NCBI RefSeq assembly: GCF_014190805.1
Contig: NZ_JACHVQ010000001.1
Location: 2,418,001 to 2,482,000 of the forward strand
DNA length: 64,000 nucleotides
Reading direction: 5' to 3'
From: Flexivirga oryzae
GTDB taxonomy: Bacteria > Actinomycetota > Actinomycetes > Actinomycetales > Dermatophilaceae
The position numbers and the translations under genes were made by a program. Of this stretch, positions 15,804 to 25,410 are shown one piece after another; position 1 is the first letter of the stretch; each line of letters opens with the position of its first letter. The notes under the pieces were generated by a model. It saw only the letters and a program-made list of their open reading frames with translations, was not told the origin of the DNA and did no database searches.

Positions 15804-17105
15804 ATGCCAGACGCCGTCGCCGCACTGCAAGCCGCCGTCCGACGCCGCACGGTCGCCGGGAACGCCAAGGACGACGCGGAGTTCGACGGGCTGCACGCGG
15901 ACCTGCGCGAGCAGTTCCCCCGGCTGTTCGCCACGTGTGAGCAGGTCGACCTGCCCGATCACGCGTTGCTGCTGCGCTGGCCGGGCGCGGCCGACGAGCG
16001 GCCGCTGGTGCTGATGGCCCACCAGGACGTGGTGCCGGTCAACCCACGGGACGACTGGACGCACCCGGCGTATGCCGGCGACGTGGTGGACGGCGTGCTC
16101 TGGGGCCGCGGAACGCTGGACTGCAAGGGGTCACTGGTCGCGATCTGCGCCGCGGTCGAGGAACTCATCGCCGACGGCGTGCAGCCCGCACAGGACGTGT
16201 GGCTGTCGTTCGGGTCGGACGAGGAGGTGTTCGGCCACACCGCCCCCGCCGCCGTGGCGGCGCTGCAGGAGCGCGGCGTGCAGCCCTGGCTGGTCTTGGA
16301 CGAGGGCGGTATGGCGGTCAGCGGCGCCTTCCCCGGTGTTTCGGCGCCGCTCGCCGTCATCGGACTGACCGAGAAGGGCGTGGCGAATCTCGAACTCGTC
16401 GCACGCGCGGAAGGCGGTCACGCCTCGATGCCGCCGAAGCGCAGCGCGCCGGCCCGGCTGGCCCGCGCGATCCTGGCACTGGAGAAGCACCCGGCACCTG
16501 CCCGGTTGTCCGAGCCGACCGTCGAGATGCTGCGGCGGCTCGCACCGCACACCAGCGGGCCGCTCGGCATGGTCGTCGGCCGTGCCGCGGCGTTGCGCCG
16601 CCCGCTGGCCGAGGTCTTCGCCCGGCTCGGACCGGCGACGGCGGCGATGGCCCGCACCACGTACGCGATCACCCAGCTGAGCGGCGCCCCGGCGAACAAC
16701 GTGCTGGCGACGACGGCGACCGCCGGGGTGAACATGCGCGTCGCGATCGACGAGAGCGCCGAGGACGCGATCGAGCGGGTGCGCACGGTCGTCGGAGACG
16801 ACGTCGAGGTGGTCGTGCACAGCTGCTACGACCCGAGCCCGGTCGCCGACCTCGGCGACGCCTTCCAGCTGCTGGAGCGCATCACCCGCGAGGTGATGCC
16901 CGACGTGGTCCCGGTCCCGTATGTCGTGCTGGCCGGCACCGACGCGCGCCACTTCCAGCGGGTCTGGCCGAACTGCTACCGCTTCAACCCGTTCCGGATG
17001 AGCGAGGCCCAACGGCAGAGCCTGCACAACGTCGACGAACATCTGGAGGTGCAGTCCTACCTGGAGGGCATCGCCTGGTACCGCGCGCTGCTGCGGGCGC
17101 TGTGA
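15804..17105 (+). CDS. M20-family metallopeptidase
   Basis: A 433-residue cytoplasmic zinc exopeptidase. Metal-binding elements are visible: LVLMAHQDVVPVN (His, then the catalytic Asp), WGRGTLDCKGSLVAI (bridging Asp), SFGSDEEVFGHT (Glu-Glu), LDEGG, and the late H in AGTDARHFQRVWPNCYRF. The dimerisation domain occupies about residues 190-330. It resembles the group annotated as M20/M25/M40 or succinyl-diaminopimelate desuccinylase-like; the exact peptide substrate is unknown. A TACACT -10 box at 15792-15797 ends 6 nt before the ATG (leaderless). The MFS gene starts inside its stop codon. Confidence 0.88.
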   Translation: MPDAVAALQAAVRRRTVAGNAKDDAEFDGLHADLREQFPRLFATCEQVDLPDHALLLRWPGAADERPLVLMAHQDVVPVNPRDDWTHPAYAGDVVDGVLWGRGTLDCKGSLVAICAAVEELIADGVQPAQDVWLSFGSDEEVFGHTAPAAVAALQERGVQPWLVLDEGGMAVSGAFPGVSAPLAVIGLTEKGVANLELVARAEGGHASMPPKRSAPARLARAILALEKHPAPARLSEPTVEMLRRLAPHTSGPLGMVVGRAAALRRPLAEVFARLGPATAAMARTTYAITQLSGAPANNVLATTATAGVNMRVAIDESAEDAIERVRTVVGDDVEVVVHSCYDPSPVADLGDAFQLLERITREVMPDVVPVPYVVLAGTDARHFQRVWPNCYRFNPFRMSEAQRQSLHNVDEHLEVQSYLEGIAWYRALLRAL

Positions 17106-18538
17106 CGGCCACCCGAACGCGCCCGCTGGCCGGTGTCGGCGCGGTCGTCGGTTTCCTGGTGTGCGTCGAGATCGCCAGCGGCGCACTGCAGGGGTTCTAC
17201 ACCCCGCTCTACACCGACATCGCCCGTGAGCTGGGCATCGCGGACGCCGACGTCAACTGGTTCGAGGCGGCGCAACTCGCGCTGTCCGCGATCGTGGTTG
17301 CCGTGCTCGCCCGCGTCGCCGACCTGGTCGGTCACCGGCAGGTGCTGATCGGGTCGACGGCGGTGACGGCGGTCGCGACCTGGGGCGTCGCGCTCGCGCC
17401 GGACTTCTGGACGTTCCTGGTCTTCTGGGCGTTCGCCGGTTGCTACACGATCTGGCTGCCGCTGGAGATCGCGATCGTGCACCGTCGCGCCGCCGGCGAC
17501 GAGCGGATGACCCGGTTGGCCGCTGCCGTCCTCGTCTGCACGCTCGAGGTGGCGGTGATCGCCACGGCCCTGCTGTCCGGTGCGCTCGCCGACCGGTGGT
17601 CCATGCACCTGGTCCTGTGCGTTCCCGCGGTGATCGTCACGCTCGCGCTGCCGGCGATCTGGTTCGGCGTGCCCGGCGTACCCGTGCAGTCCCGGGAGCG
17701 GCTGGACGTCGGCGGCGCCGTGCTGATCGGTGTCGGGTTGATCGGCCTGATGGCGGGGTTGATCCTGGTCCGGGTGGACGGCCCCGGCAGCCCGGTGGCG
17801 ATCGTCACCCTGCTGGCCGGTCTCGCGGTGCTCGGCTGGTTCGTGCGGTTCGAGCGGGAGCAGGCCCAGCCGCTGATCGACACCCGGCTGTTGTTCGGCC
17901 GGGGTCAGGCGCCGATCCAGCTCGCGTCGTTCTTCTTCGGCTTCTCCGTGCTCGGTGCGCAGATCCCGTTGTCCACGTTCGCCCGCACCGACCCCGCGGT
18001 GACCGGATACGGGTTGGGCGTGACCGCGGCGCGGGTGTCCACCCTGATCGGGCTGTATGTCGCGACCCTCGCGGTCGGCGCCGTGTTGCTCCCCGCGGTG
18101 GCGCGGCGGCTGACCGCACGCGGGGCACTCGCCGTGGGGTCGCTGCTGGTCGCCGTCGGTTACCTGTTGTTCGTGCCCCGGCACGGCAGCACCGGCGCGT
18201 TGATGGTCAACCTGGCGATCGCCGGTGTCGGCTCGGGAATGCTGGTGGCCGGGCTGCCCGCGGCCGCGGCAGCGGCGGCCCCGGCACGTCATACCGGCGT
18301 CGTCACGGGTATGACGAACATGACCAAGACGGTCGGCGGTGCGATCGCGAGCAGCCTGTTCGCGATCGCGCTGGCGACGACCGGGTCGATCGACTCCGAC
18401 GCGGCACAGAACCACGCGCCGCTGCACGGCTACCTGACGGTGTGGGTCATCTGCGGGGCCACGGCCCTGCTCGGCGGGTTGTTGCTGCTGGTGGTGCGCA
18501 CCGGCGAGGTGGGCGTCACAGAGCGGGAGCCGGCGTGA
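17102..18538 (+). CDS. MFS transporter (DHA2-like, 14-span type)
   Basis: A 478-residue major facilitator protein with about 14 hydrophobic spans; the first is VGAVVGFLVCVEIASGALQGFY. It begins with the GTGA overlap at the M20 peptidase stop (4 nt), so the two are co-translated; a peptidase plus a transporter could deal with the same peptide-like compound. The Ala-run AAAAAAPARHTGVVTGMTNMTKTVGG is typical of the second half of DHA2 drug exporters. The substrate is unknown. Its 3' end overlaps the convergent flavin oxidoreductase gene by 23 bp. Confidence 0.85.
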   Translation: MTATRTRPLAGVGAVVGFLVCVEIASGALQGFYTPLYTDIARELGIADADVNWFEAAQLALSAIVVAVLARVADLVGHRQVLIGSTAVTAVATWGVALAPDFWTFLVFWAFAGCYTIWLPLEIAIVHRRAAGDERMTRLAAAVLVCTLEVAVIATALLSGALADRWSMHLVLCVPAVIVTLALPAIWFGVPGVPVQSRERLDVGGAVLIGVGLIGLMAGLILVRVDGPGSPVAIVTLLAGLAVLGWFVRFEREQAQPLIDTRLLFGRGQAPIQLASFFFGFSVLGAQIPLSTFARTDPAVTGYGLGVTAARVSTLIGLYVATLAVGAVLLPAVARRLTARGALAVGSLLVAVGYLLFVPRHGSTGALMVNLAIAGVGSGMLVAGLPAAAAAAAPARHTGVVTGMTNMTKTVGGAIASSLFAIALATTGSIDSDAAQNHAPLHGYLTVWVICGATALLGGLLLLVVRTGEVGVTEREPA

Positions 18539-19880
18539 GCGCGTGCTCGTGACCGAACAGCACCGCCGGGTCCAGGCGCGCCTTGAGCCGCGACAGCCGG
18601 TCGTGCTGCTCGGGGTGCCACGCGCGGGCGCGGTCACCCGTGCCGCCCGGAGCGCCGTGCAGGTTGACGAAGGTGCGGCCGGTGCTGTGCGGGCGGACGG
18701 CCGCGTCGAGTGCGTCGAGCGCGGCCCCGACCGCGGCCGCGGCGGGTCCGGCCGGCACGCCGATGCCGAGGAAGTTGAAGGCGGCGTCCCGTGCGCCGAT
18801 CGCGTCGCCACCGTCGGGGGCGGTGCGCAGGGCACCGCCGAGGTGCCGTAGCTCGACCAGCAGCAACGGGCAGTCCGCGTCGGGACCGACGTGGTCGAGG
18901 ATGGCGTCCTGAAACGCGGGGGTCACGTCGTCCAGCAGGACACCGCGTTCGGCGAACGGCACCGGGTGGTCGGGGTCCTGGTGGATGGTGTCGAGCTGCT
19001 GGTAGGGCAGGTCGCCGACCGTGTCGATCAGCACCGGCGCGCACGCCCGCATGGGTGCCAGGATCCGGTCGAGGTCCGCGACGGTGCCGGTCGACGCGAC
19101 CCGCAGGTGCATCGTGAACCGGCCGCGTAGCGGCTCCGGGATCTCCGGCAGCGGCGGCAACCGCAGGAACGCCAGCGAGCTGCACAGGTCGTCCGGCACC
19201 CCTTGCACCCAGGCGGTGTATGCCGCAAGCACCTCCTGTGCGTGCGCGCCGTCGAAGATGACGCCGCCCGCCGCGATACGCGACAGTTCGACCAGCCCGA
19301 AGGTCATCGAGGTGACGACGCCCAGGCTGCCGCCTCCCCCGCGCAGCCCCCAGAACAGGTCGGGATCGCTGTCGGCGTCCACCGTCCGCAGTCGCCCGTC
19401 GGCGCTGACCAGGTCCACCGACCGGAGCCGGTCCGCGGCGAATCCGAGGGCCCGCCCGAGGACCGGCAGCCCGCCACCGAGCGTGTAACCGACGACCCCC
19501 ACGTCGCTGGTGGACCCGCAGAGCCCGCCGAGCTCGAAGGGCGCCGCCGCGTCCAGCACCGCACGCCACCGGGCACCGCCGCCGACGGTCGCGGTGCGGG
19601 TCGCCGGATCGATCCGGACCTGGTCCATGGCTCGCATGGTGATCAGCACGCCGCCGGCGAAACTGCTGTGGCAGCCGTGCCCGGTGGTCTGGACCGCGAC
19701 CGGCAGACCCTCCTGCGCCGCGAAGCGCACCGCGGTCACGACGTCCTGGGCGTCGGCCGCCGCGACGACCACGGCCGGTGAATGCGTGACCGCCAGGTTG
19801 AAGCCGGTGGTCTGATCGGCGTACCCGTGATCACCGGGTCGCCATACGGTGCCGTGCACCAGGTCGTCGAGGGAGCCCAC
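18516..19880 (-). CDS. FAD-linked oxidoreductase (berberine-bridge/PCMH type)
   Basis: A 454-residue flavoprotein. The FAD-binding PCMH domain runs from about residue 30 to 210: AVTHSPAVVVAAADAQDVVTAV, QTTGHGCHSS (position of the His that often carries FAD covalently), GGGARWRAVLDAAAPF, GLCGSTSDVGVVGYTLGGG and FWGLRGGGGSLGVVTSM. A C-terminal BBE-like segment includes FVNLHG. Family members oxidise sugars, alcohols or alkaloid-like substrates using oxygen; the substrate is not predictable. The start is set at the GTG at 19878-19880 (MGSLDDLVHG). The frame stays open upstream, but that part lies in the intergenic region before the glucodextranase gene. The 3' end overlaps the MFS gene by 23 bp. 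Confidence 0.85.
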   Translation of the reverse strand: MGSLDDLVHGTVWRPGDHGYADQTTGFNLAVTHSPAVVVAAADAQDVVTAVRFAAQEGLPVAVQTTGHGCHSSFAGGVLITMRAMDQVRIDPATRTATVGGGARWRAVLDAAAPFELGGLCGSTSDVGVVGYTLGGGLPVLGRALGFAADRLRSVDLVSADGRLRTVDADSDPDLFWGLRGGGGSLGVVTSMTFGLVELSRIAAGGVIFDGAHAQEVLAAYTAWVQGVPDDLCSSLAFLRLPPLPEIPEPLRGRFTMHLRVASTGTVADLDRILAPMRACAPVLIDTVGDLPYQQLDTIHQDPDHPVPFAERGVLLDDVTPAFQDAILDHVGPDADCPLLLVELRHLGGALRTAPDGGDAIGARDAAFNFLGIGVPAGPAAAAVGAALDALDAAVRPHSTGRTFVNLHGAPGGTGDRARAWHPEQHDRLSRLKARLDPAVLFGHEHALTPAPAL

Positions 19881-20042
19881 GGCAATCAGGGCCCCACCGG
19901 CGCCGGGCCCGCTCGACCGATTCGGCGGAATCTGCCGTTGCTCGCAAACCCCCACAGGGGTCGAAAGCGGAGTAGCGTCCTCGCCAGACAGGCCCGGATT
20001 CGGTCTTTCAACCCCCCTCTCCAACAAATCAGCAGGTGATCC

Positions 20043-23000
20043 ATGTCTCGTACCGCACGTCTCGCGCTCGGCTTCGGCACGGCCGTCGTTGCTGCGCTCG
20101 GTCTCCTGGCGCCGTACACGCCGGCGCACGCGGAGACCACCGCGGCACCGGGTGGCCCCGGCACCCTCAGCCGGTTCGACCTGGCACGCAAGGACTGCGT
20201 CGGCACCTCGGCCGGCGGCTCGAAGGTCTGGTACACCGTCGCGAACGGAGTGCTGTCGGACGTCTACGAGCCCACCATCGACAACTCGAACGTGCAGTCG
20301 TTGCAGTACGTCGTGACCGACGGCAGGACGTTCACCGACCTGCAGAGCCGCGACCTGACCTACACGGTCTCCGCCGACCCGACGGGTATGACGTGCACGG
20401 TCACCGCGACGAGCACACGCGGTTACCGGCTCACCACGACGTACGTGACCGACCCGGCCCGCGACTCGGTGGTGATGCACACGCGGCTCTCGGCGACACG
20501 TGGTTCACGACTCGATGTCGGCAGGCTGTCGGTGTACGCCCGTCTCGACGCGCACGTGAACGGCAACGGCGGTGGCGGCACGGCCAACGGCGGAGCGGAC
20601 ACCGGAACCGTCGCCGGCGGGGTCCCGGTCGTCCAGGACACGGGCACCGTCAGTCAGGCGGTCAACCGGACGTATGCCGTGCCGACCTTCATGGCGCTGA
20701 CCACGGCACACCCGGGTGCGGCATCCGTCGGGTATGCCGGCACCGGCTCCGACGGGCTGACCGGTCTCGACTCCACGCACCGGCTCGGCACGACGTACTC
20801 CAGCGCACCGGACGGGCACGTCGTCGCGACCGAGGACGTCACCCCGCGGCACGGGCAGGACATCACGCTCTCCCTCGGCTTCGGCCGCACCCAGCAGGGC
20901 GCGGTCGACACCGCGCGCCGGTCGGTGTCGCGGGCCTTCCCCGCCGTGGCGGCTGCATACACCAACACCTGGCGCGCCTACGACCGGCGGCTGAAGCAGC
21001 CCGCGCGGTCGGCCACCGCGAAGCAGCGCGCGGCGTACTGGCTGTCCGCCAACGTGCTGAAGGCGAGCGAGGACAAGACGTTCGCAGGTGCGACGGTCGC
21101 CTCCCTGGCCAGCCCGTGGGGGCAAGCCGTCAGCGCCGGCGACCTGGTGGGCGGCGAACCGGTCTACTTCGGGTCCTACCGCGAGGTGTTCGCGCGGGAC
21201 CTCTACGAGACGACCACCGGTTTCCTCGCCGACGGCGACGTCGCGTCGGCGCGGGCGGCGACGCGCTTCCTCTTCGACAAGCAGCAGCAGGCCGCCGGCA
21301 ACATGCCGCGCAACTCGTTGCTCAACGGCAAGTCCGCTCCGGACACCGGCGGCGACCAGTTGGACGAGACCGCCTACCCGATCCTGATGGCCTACCTGAC
21401 CGGGCTCGGGTCGGACCGGTCGCTGTTCACCGACCACATCAAGCCGGCCGCGAACTACCTGGTGGCGCACGGGCCGTGGACCTCCGGTGAGCGCTGGGAG
21501 GAGCAGTCGGGCTACTCCCCGTCGACCATCGCCGCGGAGATCGCCGGGCTCACCGCCGCCGCGACCATCGCCCAGCGCCAGGGCGACACGGCGGACGCCC
21601 AGCTGTGGCAGGCGACCGCCGACCACTTCGAGCGGACCGTGAAGGACCTGACGGTCACCACGAACGGCCCCTACAGCGACAGCCCGTACTTCATCCGGCT
21701 CTCCAAGAACGGTGACCCGGACTCGGCATACACCTACAACCTCGGCAACGGCGGGCCCGACCTCGACCAGCGGGCGGTCGTCGACGGCGGCTTCCAGGAC
21801 CTGGTGCGGCTGGGCGTGTTGAGCCCGACCGACGCCGACGTCCGCAACTCGTTGAAGGTGCTCGACAAGCAGATCTCGCAGTCCACCGCGACCGGGACCG
21901 GCTACTACCGGTACGGCAACGACGCGTCACTGGGCACCGCGGACGGGTACGGCGACTGCGCTAAACCGTCCCAGACCTCGTGCAGCACCCCGGGCGAGCC
22001 GTGGCCGACCACCGACACGGGCAGCGGCGGCGTCTGGCCGGTGCTGTCCGGCGAGCGCGCCGAGTCCGCGCTGGCGACCGGCGACCGGTCATTGGCGACC
22101 TCGCAGCTGGACTTCATGCTCGACTCGGCCAGCGGGGTCGGGCTGGTGCCGGAGCAGGTGTGGACCGCGGGCGACCTGGCAGCGTCACCGTACGGCACTG
22201 ACCCGACGACGGCGTCGATCGGCTTCCGCAACGGGCACGCGACCGGGTCCGCGGCACCGCTGACCTGGGCGCAGGCGCAGTTGCTGCGGCTGATGACCGA
22301 CGTGTGGAGCAACTCGATCACCGACCGGCCGGCCATCACCACCCGGCGGTATGTCGCACACGGCGCACCCGGCAACGTGCCGGTGACGATCACGTCACCG
22401 ACGGCCGGTTCGACGGTGAGCGGCACGGTCACCGTGACCGGCACCACCACCCCCGGCGCGAAGGTCGTCGCCGCCACGGCCGGCACCGACACGGGGACGT
22501 ATGCGGCGCCGGTCTCGACCACCGCGGGTGCGGACGGCTCCTACAGCCTCTCGGTGCCGGTGGGCTTCGGCACCGATGTCATCACGGTGACGTCGAGAAC
22601 GGCTGCGGGCACCGGGTACGCACAGGTGTCGGTGACCGGTGACCTGGTCGGCGGCACGTCGGTGCTCGACGTGACCGACCCGACCGGGGACGACAACGGG
22701 CCGGGCACCTACCAGTACCCGACCGCCTCCGACTTCGTCGCGGGCTCGTACGACATCACCCGGTTCCAGGTGCTCACCCAGGGCGACACGGTCTATCTGC
22801 GGACCACCCTGCGTGACCTGACGCCGACGTTCGGCAGCCTGATGGGTGCGCAACTGCTCGACGTCTACGTGCAGCGGCCGGGCGTCACGCCGACCTCCAC
22901 GTCGGCGGCGTACGCGAGCCGGAACTACTCGCTGACCACCGGCAGCGCATGGAACGAGCGGCTCGAGGTGCAGGGCTTCGCCTCCCCGGTGTGGGTGGAT

Positions 23001-23357
23001 GCCGGTGGCAACACCGTCGGCTCCGTCTCCGCGGTGGTCGCGTCCCAGGCGAACAAGACGATCACCATCGCGCTGCCGGCCGCCCAGTTCGGCACGCCGA
23101 CGTCGGGCTGGGTCTTCTCGGTCGCGCTGGCCGGTCAGGACGGCTACAGCGCCGACCAGGCGCGTGCGTTCACCGCCACCCCGGGCGGGTACTCCTTCGG
23201 GGTGTGCGCGTCGGGCGACACCGTCCCGATCTGCTCGGCCGACCCGAACACGGTGCCCAAGGTGATGGACGTCATCGCCCCGTCCGGGACGGACCAGGCC
23301 GCCGAGCTCGACCCGGAGCACGGCCCTGTCGCGGTGGAGGGTGTGACGGTCCCGTAA
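20043..23357 (+). CDS. Secreted glucodextranase / GH15 glucan glucosidase
   Basis: A 1104-residue extracellular enzyme predicted to release glucose from the ends of alpha-glucans. It has a Sec signal peptide (LALGFGTAVVAALGLLAPYTPAHA), a glucodextranase N-domain (about 32-300), a GH15 alpha/alpha-barrel (about 310-760) with GERWEEQSGYSPSTIAAE (general acid Glu) and GLVPEQVW (probable base Glu), an Ig-like domain (PVTITSPTAGSTVSGTVTVTG, about 780-865) and a C-terminal glucodextranase-type binding module (DVTDPTGDDNGPGTYQYPT onward). This order matches Arthrobacter glucodextranase, which acts on alpha-1,6 links; a starch- or dextrin-degrading role is possible. There is no sortase motif or anchor, so it should be released. 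It is a single-gene unit with a large hairpin behind it. Confidence 0.9.
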   Translation: MSRTARLALGFGTAVVAALGLLAPYTPAHAETTAAPGGPGTLSRFDLARKDCVGTSAGGSKVWYTVANGVLSDVYEPTIDNSNVQSLQYVVTDGRTFTDLQSRDLTYTVSADPTGMTCTVTATSTRGYRLTTTYVTDPARDSVVMHTRLSATRGSRLDVGRLSVYARLDAHVNGNGGGGTANGGADTGTVAGGVPVVQDTGTVSQAVNRTYAVPTFMALTTAHPGAASVGYAGTGSDGLTGLDSTHRLGTTYSSAPDGHVVATEDVTPRHGQDITLSLGFGRTQQGAVDTARRSVSRAFPAVAAAYTNTWRAYDRRLKQPARSATAKQRAAYWLSANVLKASEDKTFAGATVASLASPWGQAVSAGDLVGGEPVYFGSYREVFARDLYETTTGFLADGDVASARAATRFLFDKQQQAAGNMPRNSLLNGKSAPDTGGDQLDETAYPILMAYLTGLGSDRSLFTDHIKPAANYLVAHGPWTSGERWEEQSGYSPSTIAAEIAGLTAAATIAQRQGDTADAQLWQATADHFERTVKDLTVTTNGPYSDSPYFIRLSKNGDPDSAYTYNLGNGGPDLDQRAVVDGGFQDLVRLGVLSPTDADVRNSLKVLDKQISQSTATGTGYYRYGNDASLGTADGYGDCAKPSQTSCSTPGEPWPTTDTGSGGVWPVLSGERAESALATGDRSLATSQLDFMLDSASGVGLVPEQVWTAGDLAASPYGTDPTTASIGFRNGHATGSAAPLTWAQAQLLRLMTDVWSNSITDRPAITTRRYVAHGAPGNVPVTITSPTAGSTVSGTVTVTGTTTPGAKVVAATAGTDTGTYAAPVSTTAGADGSYSLSVPVGFGTDVITVTSRTAAGTGYAQVSVTGDLVGGTSVLDVTDPTGDDNGPGTYQYPTASDFVAGSYDITRFQVLTQGDTVYLRTTLRDLTPTFGSLMGAQLLDVYVQRPGVTPTSTSAAYASRNYSLTTGSAWNERLEVQGFASPVWVDAGGNTVGSVSAVVASQANKTITIALPAAQFGTPTSGWVFSVALAGQDGYSADQARAFTATPGGYSFGVCASGDTVPICSADPNTVPKVMDVIAPSGTDQAAELDPEHGPVAVEGVTVP

Positions 23358-23462
23358 CCGAACGGCCGCGGCCCGCGGCCGAACGCGGCAATGCGGTTCT
23401 CCTGGGCAACAGCCCACGAGAACTCACCGGGACGACAAGCCGACGGCCGCGGAAGCGACGAC

Positions 23463-23517
23463 CACGACAAGAGGCGAGCTCACCGAACTTGTTCGGGTGA
23501 GCTCGCCTCTTGTCGTG
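23463..23517. terminator. Bidirectional hairpin between glucodextranase and erpA
   Basis: A near-perfect inverted repeat of about 26 bp per arm (CACGACAAGAGGCGAGCTCA.../...TGAGCTCGCCTCTTGTCGTG) with one bulged G and a 3-nt loop. It lies between two convergent genes and can end transcription from both sides. Confidence 0.85.
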
Positions 23518-23538
23518 CGAGGAGCTGGAGCAGAAAAC

Positions 23539-23901
23539 TCAGCTGAAGCTGTCGCCGCAGGCGCAGGAGCTGCCGGCGTTGGGGTTGTCGATCGTGAAGC
23601 CCTGCTTCTCGATGGTGTCGGCGAAGTCGATCGTGGCGCCCTCGAGGTAGGGGGCGCTCATCCGGTCGACGACGACCTCGACACCGTCGAAGTCGCGGAC
23701 CAGGTCACCGTCGAGCGAACGCTCGTCGAAGTAGAGCTGGTAGACCAGGCCCGAGCAGCCGCCGGGCTGGACGCCCACGCGCAGCCGCAGATCGTCGCGG
23801 CCCTCCTGTTCGAGCAGGCTCTTGACCTTGGACGCGGCGACGTCGGTCAGGGTGACGCCGTGGGTGTCGGTGGTCGAAGCAGCATTGGTGTCGACGCTCA
23901 T
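23539..23901 (-). CDS. erpA: Iron-sulfur cluster insertion protein ErpA (HesB/IscA family)
   Basis: This 120-residue A-type carrier delivers Fe-S clusters to target enzymes. The three cluster-binding cysteines are present: VQPGGCSGLVYQL and the C-terminal GSSCACGDSF. Its length and single domain fit the family. A gene between the cytochrome oxidase genes and glycerate kinase is the usual actinobacterial context (compare Rv2204c), where it may serve the Rieske protein and other Fe-S enzymes. The ATG is preceded by aagga. Confidence 0.94.
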   Translation of the reverse strand: MSVDTNAASTTDTHGVTLTDVAASKVKSLLEQEGRDDLRLRVGVQPGGCSGLVYQLYFDERSLDGDLVRDFDGVEVVVDRMSAPYLEGATIDFADTIEKQGFTIDNPNAGSSCACGDSFS

Positions 23902-24009
23902 TGCATCAAGTCCTTCTCGTGGCGGTCGAACGGGATTCGGTCAGCAGTGGCAACACGGTGCTGCCCGTTCTTGTTCCCCGTGGTGTGCTTCCAGGGTACG
24001 TCCTCTTCG

Positions 24010-25035
24010 TCATACCGCCGACCAGGTGCCCGCCACGCGGCGCGCCAGTGCGGTCAGACCGGTGAGCAGGTCGGTGTCCTCGCGGCTGCGCAGGCTGCGC
24101 GGGTCGACGATGCCGTATGCCGCGGACGCGCCGAGTGACATGGTTTCGCGGCGGCCGACCTCGACCTCGTGGGCGAGCAGGATGGCGGGGGTCGCGTCGT
24201 CGACGGCGGCCTCGACGACGGTGGCCACCGTGTCGTAGCCGAGGCTGCGCCAGTCGAAGACCTGGGTCCCGACGACGACCAGATCCGCGCCGGCGACCCG
24301 GTCCCGGAGTCCGACGGCGTCGGCGAAGACGTCCGCACCGGGCAGCAGCCGGGCACCGATGGCGGCCAGTGCGAACCCGGCTCCCCCGCCGGCGCCGCTG
24401 CCCGGTTCGAGGTCGAGTCGTGGCGTCCTGCCGCTCAGCAGGTCGGTGCGCGGGGGCAGGATCCGACGGACGTTGTCGGCGAACTCGCCGATGCGGCGCT
24501 CGTGGTCCTGGGCCTGCTGCCTGGTCCAGCCGAGGGTTCCGACCGCCGACGCGGAGGCTCCTTTGAGTCCCAGCAGCGGGGTGTCCCCCCGGTATGCCGC
24601 GACGAGTCGCACGCCGCGGGTGCGCTCGGCGGCGCGCGGCAACGCCTCCCGCAGGTCCGCGCTGCCGCCGAGGGAGTGGATCAGTCCGGCGCCGCCGTCC
24701 ACACCGTCCGCCTCGCCGATGCCGATCACGATGCGGCGGGCACCGTCGTCGATCGACGTGGCGATCGCGGACCCGAGGGGACCCGAGTCGCCGTCCGGGG
24801 TCAGCAGTCCACCGTCGAGGTAGTCGGTGGTGTCGGCGCGCAGCCGCCATACCTCGTCCGGGGTGGCCGGCAGGGACGCCGCCAGGCAGTCGACGAACCC
24901 GGTGCCTCCGGAGGAGAACGGCAGCGGGAGCACCTCGGCGCCCGGCTGCCGGTCATGCCAGCCCGCGGCGATCGCGGACGTGACGTCGGTCGCGGGTAGT
25001 GGTCCCCAACGGTCACTGCACAGGAGAACGCGCAT
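24010..25035 (-). CDS. Glycerate kinase family protein
   Basis: A 341-residue protein with glycerate kinase (GK-II/GarK-type) features: MRVLLCSDRWGPLPATDVTSAIAAGW at the start, VIGIGEADGVDGGAG, GSGAGGGAGFALAAIGARLLPGADVF and DLVVVGTQVFDWRSLGYDTVA near the end. It would phosphorylate glycerate to phosphoglycerate. The neighbourhood matches mycobacterial Rv2205c next to erpA. The start is the ATG at 25033-25035, or the GTG two codons earlier. The same frame stays open upstream through a small membrane-protein gene because of an apparent 1-nt insertion there; the fused reading is judged artefactual. Confidence 0.82.
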   Translation of the reverse strand: MRVLLCSDRWGPLPATDVTSAIAAGWHDRQPGAEVLPLPFSSGGTGFVDCLAASLPATPDEVWRLRADTTDYLDGGLLTPDGDSGPLGSAIATSIDDGARRIVIGIGEADGVDGGAGLIHSLGGSADLREALPRAAERTRGVRLVAAYRGDTPLLGLKGASASAVGTLGWTRQQAQDHERRIGEFADNVRRILPPRTDLLSGRTPRLDLEPGSGAGGGAGFALAAIGARLLPGADVFADAVGLRDRVAGADLVVVGTQVFDWRSLGYDTVATVVEAAVDDATPAILLAHEVEVGRRETMSLGASAAYGIVDPRSLRSREDTDLLTGLTALARRVAGTWSAV

Positions 25036-25085
25036 CGTCACGGCAACCAGTGTGTGCGATGCGCGTCGGGGGCGACGAGGCGGTG

Positions 25086-25410
25086 TCAAGCCAGGGCCAT
25101 GGCGAACAGGGTCAGTGGCACGGAGAGCGCCGACACAGAGCAGCACGACGAACGAGATCGTGCGTCCGGTGCTCGGTTTGGTGACGGACACGCAACCCAG
25201 CACGAGTGCCGCCAGGTAGAGCAGTGGTATGGCGAGCAGGGCTCCACCGGTCGAACGGGTGTGGCTGCCGGTCTCGAAGTCCTGGGCCACCGCCGGGTCG
25301 CCCAGCACACCGAGTCCCACCAACACGGCCGCCGCCCACGCCATCCAGGCGAGGAGCGCGGCCAGGACGCGCGGTTCGGAGCCGAACGAGCCGTCGGTGT
25401 CGTACGTCAT
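25086..25410 (-). pseudogene. Small three-span membrane protein, frameshifted
   Basis: Starting at the ATG at 25408-25410 the frame encodes MTYDTDGSFGSEPRVLAALL and two membrane spans (LAALLAWMAWAAAVLVGLGVL; GALLAIPLLYLAALVLGC). The third span begins as ISFVVLLCVGAL in this frame but continues hydrophobically (SVPLTLFAMALA, then TGA at 25086-25088) only after a shift of one base near 25110-25130. The span length of 325 nt is 3 x 108 + 1, fitting one inserted nucleotide. Without the shift the frame runs on into glycerate kinase. It could be a real mutation, a sequencing error or, less likely, programmed slippage. The family is unrecognised. Confidence 0.6.

Noticed and set aside
18516..20480. 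A 654-residue version of the flavin oxidoreductase
   Set aside because: The extra N-terminus lies antisense to the glucodextranase signal region and has no family similarity.
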